Origin: Bradyrhizobium sp. CCBAU 53421
Lineage (GTDB): Bacteria; Pseudomonadota; Alphaproteobacteria; Rhizobiales; Xanthobacteraceae
Direction of reading: 5' to 3'
Length of the DNA: 64,000 nucleotides
Assembly: GCF_015291625.1 (NCBI RefSeq)
Contig: NZ_CP030047.1
Span: forward strand, 3,410,001 to 3,474,000
Made by a program: the position numbers and the translations under genes. Under the pieces are notes generated by a model. The model had not been told where the DNA came from. It saw nothing but the letters and a program-made list of their open reading frames with translations, and did not search any database. Below, one piece after another: positions 8,395-15,589 of the stretch. Numbering within the stretch: position 1 is the first letter of the stretch; each line of letters opens with the position of its first letter.

Positions 8395-8787
8395 GTGCGT
8401 GCGGTGACGATCGAGCCAGGGCTTGCAGTCTATGGATCGACCAGGGCTGCGATTGGCTTGCTGGTGAAAGGCTTCGCGTCCGAGGTCGGGAGATCCGGCG
8501 TCCGCGTCAACGCCATCGCACCAAGCATTGCGGAGACCGCGTTGACCGGCCCGTTCAAGCAGCGGCCCGACATCTACAATCTTTATGCCGGCCACACCGT
8601 GTTCAATCGCTGGAGCAGCGCCGACGAGGTCGCGACCGCCGTCGCTTACCTTGCATGTGATGCGGCGAGCTATGTCAGCGGCAGCACGCTGTTCATCGAC
8701 GGCGGTCGATGGACCGCCGACGGGTCTCACGCAACTGGCGCGCTAGGAGACAAAGCCCGCTTTGCTGCGGAGTTCGGACGCATCTGA
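8395..8787 (+). pseudogene. N-terminally truncated short-chain dehydrogenase/reductase relic
   Basis: This 130-codon frame encodes only the C-terminal half of a classical SDR. It contains YGSTRAAIGLLVKGFASEV, then GVRVNAIAPS and the tail SYVSGSTLFIDGG. The cofactor-binding Rossmann half with TGxxxGxG and the NNAG motif is missing. The catalytic YxxxK has become YGSTR, with Arg in place of Lys. The sequence just upstream is GntR promoter DNA, so the 5' part was deleted rather than frameshifted. Its last 45 bp overlap the end of the convergent ModA-like gene. It is probably a decayed partner of the TRAP catabolic operon. Confidence 0.75.
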
Positions 8788-9441
8788 CGACGTCAGCCGT
8801 GCGATCAAACGCCGCGTCGGCGTTTGATCCGAGGCCTTCGTCGCGACGGCAGCCGTGTACATGGTCGCGAGCCCGTATCCCGGCGGCAATGTGCCCGACA
8901 GCACGACACCCTGTGTGCTGATGATCTCGGTCGATTGCGTGCAACCAATCGGCCGCCGGTCACCGGACTCGGCGAGGTGTTGCATCGCCGTCGCACCGTT
9001 TGGAAAGATTCTCAGCCGGTCGGCAACGGCATCGGCGATATCGAGTTGCGTCAGCACCCTCGCGACATGAATTCCTGCGGTTGATGCCTTGGTATCGGGC
9101 ACGAAGATCGCGTCCGCAGCGAGCAGCACGGCGCGCAGGCTGGCCGCGTCCTCAGCCCTTGCCGGTGGATCGCCGGCGCGAACCGCAAGCGCCGTTTCAA
9201 CGCGGCCGATGTCGGTGATCGAGCTGCGCAAAACCAGTCCTTCGTCGGCAAGCTTCGCGATAAGCGCAGCCGTGAGGATGACGAGGTCGGCTGGAACGCC
9301 GGTACGCAATCTGTCGGCTATGACGCCGACCGCGCCGAAATCACCGGCAGTGCCGAGACCGGTTTCGGCTTCAAACGCAGGCGCGAGGCTGCGCACCAGT
9401 CCCTGCGCCGCGCCGCCGCTCAGGATGTTCAACGTCTTCAT
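8743..9441 (-). CDS. ModA-like substrate-binding domain protein without signal peptide
   Basis: About 232 residues with the type II binding fold seen in molybdate-binding ModA and related SBP_bac_11 proteins (start LNILSGGAAQGL, then PADLVILTAALIAKLADEG and the late block GCTQSTEIIS). No signal peptide is visible, so the protein would stay in the cytoplasm, which is atypical for a transporter component. No ModB or ModC genes are nearby. The ATG at 9441 is assumed; a GTG at 9459 is an alternative. It follows a Bug-type binding-protein gene by about 40 bp and probably shares its transcript. Its C-terminal end overlaps the SDR relic. The ligand is unknown. Confidence 0.7.
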   Translation of the reverse strand: MKTLNILSGGAAQGLVRSLAPAFEAETGLGTAGDFGAVGVIADRLRTGVPADLVILTAALIAKLADEGLVLRSSITDIGRVETALAVRAGDPPARAEDAASLRAVLLAADAIFVPDTKASTAGIHVARVLTQLDIADAVADRLRIFPNGATAMQHLAESGDRRPIGCTQSTEIISTQGVVLSGTLPPGYGLATMYTAAVATKASDQTPTRRLIARLTSSDASELRSKAGFVS

Positions 9442-9481
9442 TTGCGCCTGTTCCGTCACCGCGGTCTTGGCCGCTACGTGT

Positions 9482-10456
9482 CTATTCGTTCTTGTCCAGC
9501 CTTTTGACGACGTCTGCCCACTTCACGATATCGGCGCGCAGAAATTTGTCGAAAGCCTCCGGCGTCATTGTCATCGGCGCCGCGCCTTGCTCGGCCCAGA
9601 GCTTCTCGACCTCGGGCCGCCTGACCGCTGCATTCACGGCGGTGTTGAGTTTCTCGACGATCGGCTTCGGCGTACCCGCTGGTGCCATCAGGCCGAGCCA
9701 GATCGTCGCCTCGTAACCGGAAACGCCTGCCTCGACGACCGTTGGAACATTTGATAGCACCGCGGAACGGGTCTTGCCGGTTGTTGCCAGCGCGCGGACC
9801 TGGTTTTCGGCAACGTTTGGTGCCATCGCCGGAACGGCGTCGATCATCATCTGAACCTGGCCGCCGATGACGCCGGCGCGGGCCTCGCCGCTGTTGCGGT
9901 AGGGCACATGCACGATGTTGATCCCGGCCATGGCTTTGAACAACTCGCCCGCCATGTGATACGGCGTGCCCTGACCCGACGAGGCGTAGTTCAGCTTTCC
10001 GGGTTCCGCCTTTGCAAGGGTGATGAATTCCTGCAGCGTCTTGGCCGGAACGGCGGGGTGGACCACGATCACCAGATCCGAAGTGTTCAGCGATGCGATC
10101 GGCGTCAGGTCGCGCATCAGCTCATATTTGCGCTGAGGCACCAGCGTTTCATTTGCGGTCTGGGTGTTCGACATCATCAGCAGGGTGTAGCCATCGGCCG
10201 GCGCCTTCGCGACCTCGAGCGTGCCGATCACGCCGCCGGCGCCGGTGCGGTTCTCCACCACGAAGGGCTGGCCGAGGTTTTCCTGCAGGATGCTGCCGAT
10301 CTGGCGCGCAACGACGTCTGCCGGACCGCCCGGACCAAAGGGAACGATGATCCTGACCGGTCGCGCAGGGTAGTCCTCGGCGTCGGCATGCGAGCCCGAT
10401 ATCGACACGGTCAGCAATGCCGCGACACACATCAAGGCGTACCGAAAGCCCGCCAT
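9482..10456 (-). CDS. Bug family tripartite tricarboxylate transporter substrate-binding protein
   Basis: A 324-residue periplasmic TctC/Bug protein. It has a Sec signal peptide of about 26 residues (cleavage near SGSHADA-EDYPARP). The Bug hallmarks follow: RPVRIIVPFGPGGPADVVAR, then ENRTGAGGVIGT, then GTPYHMAGELFK and VPYRNSGEA. GGGGGAG precedes the ATG, supporting the start. No TctA or TctB genes accompany it, so it is an orphan Bug protein, as is common in bacteria rich in this family. It is the first gene of a two-gene unit with the ModA-like protein and is divergent from an ABC binding-protein gene, with a 15-bp palindrome between them. Confidence 0.9.
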   Translation of the reverse strand: MAGFRYALMCVAALLTVSISGSHADAEDYPARPVRIIVPFGPGGPADVVARQIGSILQENLGQPFVVENRTGAGGVIGTLEVAKAPADGYTLLMMSNTQTANETLVPQRKYELMRDLTPIASLNTSDLVIVVHPAVPAKTLQEFITLAKAEPGKLNYASSGQGTPYHMAGELFKAMAGINIVHVPYRNSGEARAGVIGGQVQMMIDAVPAMAPNVAENQVRALATTGKTRSAVLSNVPTVVEAGVSGYEATIWLGLMAPAGTPKPIVEKLNTAVNAAVRRPEVEKLWAEQGAAPMTMTPEAFDKFLRADIVKWADVVKRLDKNE

Positions 10457-10518
10457 TGATCGTCTCCCCCAACTTTAGTCTTCTTTCTTGACGAGAAGTC
10501 TAGCTGCAACCTGAAGCA

Positions 10519-10533
10519 TCTGTCGACGACAGA
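10519..10533. promoter_or_regulatory. perfect palindrome in divergent promoter region
   Basis: TCTGTCGACGACAGA has 7-bp arms around one central base. It lies in the 151-bp gap between the divergent Bug gene and the ABC binding-protein gene, where a shared operator would be expected. No regulator gene is adjacent. Confidence 0.4.
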
Positions 10534-10607
10534 CATCGTCTTCGCGCATCGGAATAAGGGCGGGAGGGTGGTGTACTCAAACTTCGCCATCGCGTGCGGG
10601 GAATCAA

Positions 10608-11678
10608 ATGAGGAAACATCCTGGGCTATCGCGCCGCGATTGGCTGAAGGGCACCGGTGCCGTGCTGGCAGGGACCGCCCTTTCAACACGCGTGATGGCC
10701 GCCGCGCCACCCGCGGAACCGGTGACGCCGACCTTGATCGCGGCCGCTAAGAAGGAAGGGCAGGTCGTCTATTACACCTCGACCGATCTGCCGGTCGCCG
10801 AGAAGCTGGCAAGAGCGTTCGAAGCGAAATATCCCGATATCACCGTGCGTGTCGAACGCACCGGCGCAGAGCGTGTGTTCCAGCGGGTCGGCCAGGAATA
10901 TTCCAGCAACATTCACGTGGTCGACGTCGTCAACTCCTCGGACGCCGCGCATTTCATCGTGTGGAAGCGCGACGGCATTCTGGCGCCCTATGTGCCGGAG
11001 GAGGTCGCGAAATACTATCCGGAGGAGCATCGCGATGCGGACGGTCAGTTCGCAAGCTTCCGGGTCTGGCTGTCGATCATCGCCTACAACACCACTCTCG
11101 TGAAGGCCGAGGAGGCGCCGAAGAGCTTTGCCGATCTGCTCGATCCGAAATGGAAGGGCAAGATCGTGAAGGGGCATCCCGGCTATAGCGGCACCATCAT
11201 GACCGCGACCTATCAGATGCAGCGCGATCTCGGCTGGAGCTTCTTCGAGAAGCTCGCCAAGCAGAACATCATGCAGGTGCAGTCCTCGACTGATCCACCG
11301 AAGAAGCTCGACCTCGGCGAGCGCGCGGTCATGGCCGACGGCAACGAGTACAACATCTTTCAGTTGAAGGAGATGGGCCGCCCGGTCGAGCCGGTCTACG
11401 CCAGCGAAGGATCGCCGATCATTGTCGGTCCCAACGGGATCTTCAAGGACTGCCCGCATCCCAATGCGGCAAGGCTGTTTCAGTCGTTCGCGCTCGGGCG
11501 CGAGGGGCAGCAGCTCAACGTCGAGATCGGCGGCCTCAGGTCTGTCCACGCGCAGGCCCAGGAGAAGGCCGGCCGCAGGCCGCTAAAGGACATCAAGACG
11601 ATGAAGGACGATCCCGCAGCAGTGGAGCGGGAAGGGGAATCGATCAAATCGCATTACACCCGCATCTTCCGCGTTTGA
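10608..11678 (+). CDS. ABC transporter extracellular solute-binding protein, Tat-exported
   Basis: A 356-residue family 1 binding protein of the AfuA/FbpA/PotD type. A twin-arginine signal (LSRRDWLKGTGAVLAGTAL, ending ...VMAA) precedes the mature domain. That domain begins PTLIAAAKKEGQVVYYTSTD, a pattern typical of iron(III)- or 2-aminoethylphosphonate-type binding proteins. The start has GGGGAA upstream. No permease or ATPase gene adjoins it; the next genes are a molybdopterin oxidoreductase and a crotonase-fold enzyme, so the transport partners must be elsewhere. An organic substrate linked to those enzymes is possible, but this is inference. Confidence 0.87.
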   Translation: MRKHPGLSRRDWLKGTGAVLAGTALSTRVMAAAPPAEPVTPTLIAAAKKEGQVVYYTSTDLPVAEKLARAFEAKYPDITVRVERTGAERVFQRVGQEYSSNIHVVDVVNSSDAAHFIVWKRDGILAPYVPEEVAKYYPEEHRDADGQFASFRVWLSIIAYNTTLVKAEEAPKSFADLLDPKWKGKIVKGHPGYSGTIMTATYQMQRDLGWSFFEKLAKQNIMQVQSSTDPPKKLDLGERAVMADGNEYNIFQLKEMGRPVEPVYASEGSPIIVGPNGIFKDCPHPNAARLFQSFALGREGQQLNVEIGGLRSVHAQAQEKAGRRPLKDIKTMKDDPAAVEREGESIKSHYTRIFRV

Positions 11679-11801
11679 CTGATGACTCAGGCCGACGGCC
11701 GAGCATTTGGGCGTTTAACGCATGGCATATGCTCGGTTTTCGCCCGGACTGGGTCAATAATGCCCCTCGGCGGAGAGGGCGTTTGATGTTACCAATTTGG
11801 C

Positions 11802-13898
11802 ATGAACCAGCATGCCAAGGTCGCCATCCGCCATTCCACCTGCCCGCACGACTGCCCCTCGGCATGTGCACTCGACGTCGAGGTGATCGAAGGACGTTCG
11901 ATCGGCAGGGTCCGGGGCTCGAAACAGCAGACCTATACCGCCGGCGTCGTCTGCGCCAAGGTCGCGCGTTACGCCGAGCGCATTCATCACGCCGAGCGGC
12001 TGATGTATCCGATGCGCCGGACCGGCCCGAAGGGCTCCGGCCAGTTCGCGCGGATTTCCTGGGACGAGGCGCTGGACGAGATCGCGGCGCGGTTCGAGGC
12101 AGCCGAACGGGAATTCGGCGCCGAGTCGGTCTGGCCTTACTATTACGCCGGCACCATGGGGCTCGTGATGCGCGACGGCCTCAACCGGCTGTCGCATGTG
12201 AAGAAGTATTCGCGCTTCTATGGCACGATTTGCTCGACCATCGCGCGCATCGGCTTCGCCGCCGGAACGGGCAAGATCGCCGGCGTCGATCCGCGCGAGA
12301 TGGGCGTCTCCGACCTCGTCGTAATCTGGGGCACCAATCCGGTGAACACCCAGGTCAACGTGATGACGCATGCGTCGCGCGCACGGAAGGAGCGCGGCGC
12401 CAAGATCGCGGCGGTCGACGTCTACAACAACGAGACCATGAAGCAGGCCGATATCAAGATCCTGCTGCGGCCGGGTACCGACGGCGCCTTCGCCTGCGCC
12501 GTGATGCACGTGCTGTTCCGCGACGCCTTTGCCGATCGCGATTATCTCGCGCGCTACACCGATTGCCCCGACGAGCTGGAAGCGCATCTGAAGACGCGCA
12601 CGCCGGAATGGGCATCGGCGATCTCGGGCGTACCGGTCGAGGAGATCGAGGCGTTCGCGCGGCTGGTCGGGACGACCAAGCGCTCCTTCTTCCGTCTCGG
12701 TTACGGGTTCACCCGCAGCCGCAATGGCGCCGCGCAGATGCACGCCGCGCTGTGCATCCCGGCGGTGACCGGCGCCTGGCAATATGAGGGCGGCGGCGCG
12801 TTCTTCAACAATGCCGGCATCTGGCGCTTCGACGAATCGATCATCGAAGGCCACGACGCGATCGATCCCTCGACGCGGGTGCTCGACCAGTCGCAGATCG
12901 GCCGCATCCTGACCGGCGATGCCGAGGCACTGAAGGGCGGCGGGCCGGTCAAGGCGATGCTGATCCAGAACACCAATCCGATGACGGTCGCGCCCGAGCA
13001 GGCGCTGGTGCAGCAGGGATTTGCCCGCGAGGATCTGTTCGTCGCGGTGCATGAGCAGTTCATGACCGAGACGGCGCAGATGGCCGACATCGTGCTGCCG
13101 GCAACGATGTTCATGGAGCACGACGACCTCTATTACGGCGGCGGTCATCAGCACATCTCGGTCGGCCCGAAGCTGATCGATCCGCCCGGCGAATGCCGCT
13201 CGAACCACGAGGTGCTGCAGGGACTCGGCCGCAGGCTCAATGCGGTGCATCCCGGTTTCGACATGACGCCGCGCCAACTGATCGATGCGACGCTGAAGAA
13301 GAGCGGGCACGGCGATATCGAAAAGCTCGAGGCGGATATCTGGCGCGATCTGCAGCCGGATTTCCGGACTTCGCATTATCTCGACGGCTTTGCTCACGCC
13401 GACAAGAAATTCCACTTCAAGGTCGATTGGGGCAGGGTTCCGGTCGGCGCGGGCGGGCTGATGGGCGCGTGGGACAAGATGCCCTCGCTGCCCGATCACT
13501 GGACCATCATCGAGGAGGCGGACGCGCAGCATCCGTTCCGGCTCGCGACGTCGCCGTCGCGCAGCTTCCTCAACACCAGCTTCAACGAAACGCCGTCGTC
13601 GCAGGCCCGCGAGGGCGCGCCGACCGTGATGATCCACCCTGACGATGCGGCCGGCCTGTCGATCGCCGATGGCGATGCGGTGACGCTCGGCAACATGCGC
13701 GGCGAGACCACGCTGACGGCAAAACTGTTCGATGGCGTTCGCCGCGGCGTGCTGATCGCCGAGTCGATCCATCCGAACAAGTCCCATATCGGCGGGCGCG
13801 GCATCAACATGCTGACCGGTGCGGAGGCCGTCGCGCCGCTCGGCGGCGCCGCATTCCACGACAACAAGGTCTGGATCAGGAAGGCGTCCGCCGCATAA
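11802..13898 (+). CDS. molybdopterin-dependent oxidoreductase (DMSO reductase family)
   Basis: A 698-residue member of the DMSO reductase/formate dehydrogenase superfamily that binds bis-MGD and probably one [4Fe-4S] cluster. The N-terminal cluster motif is STCPHDCPSAC with the fourth Cys in GVVCAKV near residue 51. GTICSTIARIGF near residue 145 may supply the Mo ligand Cys. Later blocks include NPVNTQVNVM, LRPGTDGAFACAVMHV, QNTNPMTVAPEQ and the C-terminal molydopterin_dinucleotide domain (ATSPSRSFLNTSF, MIHPDDAAGLSI). No Tat signal is present, so it is cytoplasmic. It lies 123 bp after the binding-protein gene and 78 bp before a crotonase gene. The substrate is unknown. Confidence 0.88.
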   Translation: MNQHAKVAIRHSTCPHDCPSACALDVEVIEGRSIGRVRGSKQQTYTAGVVCAKVARYAERIHHAERLMYPMRRTGPKGSGQFARISWDEALDEIAARFEAAEREFGAESVWPYYYAGTMGLVMRDGLNRLSHVKKYSRFYGTICSTIARIGFAAGTGKIAGVDPREMGVSDLVVIWGTNPVNTQVNVMTHASRARKERGAKIAAVDVYNNETMKQADIKILLRPGTDGAFACAVMHVLFRDAFADRDYLARYTDCPDELEAHLKTRTPEWASAISGVPVEEIEAFARLVGTTKRSFFRLGYGFTRSRNGAAQMHAALCIPAVTGAWQYEGGGAFFNNAGIWRFDESIIEGHDAIDPSTRVLDQSQIGRILTGDAEALKGGGPVKAMLIQNTNPMTVAPEQALVQQGFAREDLFVAVHEQFMTETAQMADIVLPATMFMEHDDLYYGGGHQHISVGPKLIDPPGECRSNHEVLQGLGRRLNAVHPGFDMTPRQLIDATLKKSGHGDIEKLEADIWRDLQPDFRTSHYLDGFAHADKKFHFKVDWGRVPVGAGGLMGAWDKMPSLPDHWTIIEEADAQHPFRLATSPSRSFLNTSFNETPSSQAREGAPTVMIHPDDAAGLSIADGDAVTLGNMRGETTLTAKLFDGVRRGVLIAESIHPNKSHIGGRGINMLTGAEAVAPLGGAAFHDNKVWIRKASAA

Positions 13899-13976
13899 TC
13901 CTGCTTGCAGTCGGCGCCGATCCTGCCGCAAATGTCGGCGGGCAACGGCACACAGGCAAGAAAACAGGCAGGAAAC

Positions 13977-14756
13977 ATGACCGACAACAGCGTTCTTCTC
14001 GAAAAGCGCGGGCAGGCGTTCTGGATCACCATCAACCGCCCGGACAAGCGCAACGCGCTCAATGCCGGCGTCATCGCCGGCATCGCGAAGGGCTATCGCG
14101 AGGCGCATGACGACAAGGACGTGCGCGTCATCGTGCTGACCGGTGCGGGCGACAAGGCGTTCTGCGCCGGCGCCGATCTGCAGAACAGCGGCGCGGCGTT
14201 CTCGATGGATTTCTCGCGACCCAATGTCGACTATGCCGATTTGCTGCGGCTGTCGCAGAACGCGACCAAGCCCGCGATCGCGCGGGTCGGGGGCGTCTGC
14301 ATGGCCGGCGGCATGGGGCTGTTGTGCATGACCGACATGGCGGTCGCCGCCGATGGTGTGATCTTCGGCCTGCCGGAGGTGAAGGTCGGCGTGTTTCCGA
14401 TGCAGGTTCTGAGCCTGCTGCAGTCGATCGCCCCGCCGCGCCTGGTCAACGAATGGGCGCTGACCGGCGAGCCGTTCGATGCCAAGGCCGCACAGGCCGC
14501 GGGTCTTCTCAACTACGTGGTGCCGGCGGCCGAGCTCGATGCCAAGGTCGATTGGCTGATCGGCCGCATCGTCGACAAGTCGCCGACCGCGATCCGCCGC
14601 GGCAAATACGCGATGCGGGCGATCGCGTCGATGTCGTTCGACGAAAGCATCGCCTACACCGAAAGCCAGATCGCGCTGCTGGCGATGACCGAGGACGCCA
14701 AGGAAGGCCTCAAGGCCTTCGGCGAGAAGCGCAAGCCGACCTGGACCGGACGCTGA
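13977..14756 (+). CDS. enoyl-CoA hydratase/isomerase (crotonase) family protein
   Basis: A 259-residue crotonase-fold protein. The CoA/oxyanion segment GAGDKAFCAGADLQ is present near residue 60. Of the two catalytic glutamates of true enoyl-CoA hydratase, the one in LPEVKVG is retained. The one expected in the GGGCELA loop is replaced (AGGMGLLCMTDMA has Gly at that position). It may therefore be an isomerase, hydrolase or lyase of the superfamily rather than a hydratase. The ATG at 13977 has AGGCAGGA just upstream. It follows the molybdopterin oxidoreductase gene and is probably in the same transcript. Confidence 0.85.
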   Translation: MTDNSVLLEKRGQAFWITINRPDKRNALNAGVIAGIAKGYREAHDDKDVRVIVLTGAGDKAFCAGADLQNSGAAFSMDFSRPNVDYADLLRLSQNATKPAIARVGGVCMAGGMGLLCMTDMAVAADGVIFGLPEVKVGVFPMQVLSLLQSIAPPRLVNEWALTGEPFDAKAAQAAGLLNYVVPAAELDAKVDWLIGRIVDKSPTAIRRGKYAMRAIASMSFDESIAYTESQIALLAMTEDAKEGLKAFGEKRKPTWTGR

Positions 14757-14826
14757 GGCATCGCTGTGCCGCTTCACCTCGCTGCATATGGCCGCTCAGG
14801 GTGATGGAATTGGCTTGCACAGTGTC

Positions 14827-14941
14827 ATCACCCGCGCATGCGGGTGATCCAGTATTCCAGAGACGGTTGTGCTTGAGCCGATAGGCCGCGGCGTACTGGG
14901 TCGCCCGGTCCATGTGCGCAATTGCGCACAGGCCGGGCGAC
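14827..14941. repeat. dispersed palindromic intergenic repeat (two hairpins)
   Basis: The first hairpin (14827-14848) has perfect 9-bp arms, ATCACCCGC and GCGGGTGAT, around GCAT. The second (14900-14941) has outer arms GTCGCCCGG and CCGGGCGAC enclosing the 18-bp palindrome TGTGCGCAATTGCGCACA (14913-14930). The layout and intergenic position match repeats I recall from Bradyrhizobium genomes. The core GCGCAATTGCGC recurs in the element at 24324. Confidence 0.7.
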
Positions 14942-15112
14942 GACAACAGTGGATCAGGACAAAGCTTAACGTCCTCTCAGGCGCGCAGTATCAAAATATC
15001 GAAAACAACCCCATGCACAGTAGCCGGGCGGCTGCCGCCGTTCGATACGGCGACTTGACACGTCGGGCAACTCGGCGGCACAATTCCATTATTCCGAAAT
15101 CGCGCAAGCGCA

Positions 15113-15139
15113 CCTCGCCCCGGGGAGAACGGGGTGAGG
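15113..15139. terminator. hairpin between convergent genes, possible terminator
   Basis: Arms CCTCGCCCC and GGGGTGAGG (one G-T pair) flank a 9-nt loop, just past the end of the glcG-like gene and downstream of the crotonase gene. There is no clear T-run on either side, so intrinsic termination is doubtful; it may be another dispersed repeat. Confidence 0.35.
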
Positions 15140-15160
15140 GAGCGCGATGCCCATCGCCCG

Positions 15161-15589
15161 CTAGCCCGCGTTTGCCTTCAGGCCGGCAGCTTCGATGCCG
15201 GCCACGGCGCAGATCTCGTCATTGTCCGAGGTGTCGCCGCTGACGCCGACGGCGCCGAGCAGGGTCGCACCGTCCATGATCAGCACGCCGCCGGGGACCG
15301 GCACCAGCCGGCCCTGCGCCAGCGTGTTCACGCTGTCGATGAAATAGGCCTGCTCCTGCGCGCGCTGGAACAGCGCCCGCGATCCCATTCCGAGCGCCAG
15401 CGCGCCATAGGCCTTGCCGTGGGCGATCTCGGCCCGCATCAGGCTGGTGCCGTCCTGCGCCGCCGTCACCTTCACCGCGCCGCGCGCGTCGAGGATGGTG
15501 ACCACCAGCGGCTTCAGCTTCTTCTCGACGCCCTTGGCGAGCGCGGCATCCAGAATCTTGCGGGCAATCTCGAGAGTGAGCTCAGCCAT
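15161..15589 (-). CDS. GlcG/HbpS family heme-binding-like protein
   Basis: A 142-residue DUF336 (GlcG/HbpS) protein. The sequence starts MAELTLEIARKILDAALAKG and has the family blocks VVTILDARG, MRAEIAHGKAYGALALGMGSR and GGVLIMDGATLLGAVGVSGD. GlcG genes typically travel with glycolate or 2-hydroxyacid oxidase genes, and here the gene overlaps the end of the FAD/Fe-S dehydrogenase gene by 8 bp (ATGGCTGA), indicating translational coupling. AAAGGAAAAG upstream supports the start at 15589. The biochemical role of GlcG is not established. Confidence 0.87.
   Translation of the reverse strand: MAELTLEIARKILDAALAKGVEKKLKPLVVTILDARGAVKVTAAQDGTSLMRAEIAHGKAYGALALGMGSRALFQRAQEQAYFIDSVNTLAQGRLVPVPGGVLIMDGATLLGAVGVSGDTSDNDEICAVAGIEAAGLKANAG

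Larger units (their letters stand above)
14757..15160. other. 404-bp gene-free region between convergent genes
   Basis: No coding sequence is supported. It holds two hairpin elements of a dispersed repeat (14827-14941) and a C-rich/G-rich hairpin near 15113-15139, listed separately. The part between about 14945 and 15110 shows nothing I can name. Confidence 0.5.

Noticed and set aside
8743..13898. Molybdate uptake unit serving the molybdopterin oxidoreductase
   Set aside because: The ModA-like protein has no signal peptide and no ModB or ModC partner, and it is transcribed away from the oxidoreductase gene.
11754..14777. 1007-codon open frame on the - strand
   Set aside because: It lies opposite the molybdopterin oxidoreductase and crotonase genes, has no family motifs, and is rich in Arg, His and Asp as expected of an antisense shadow in GC-rich DNA.
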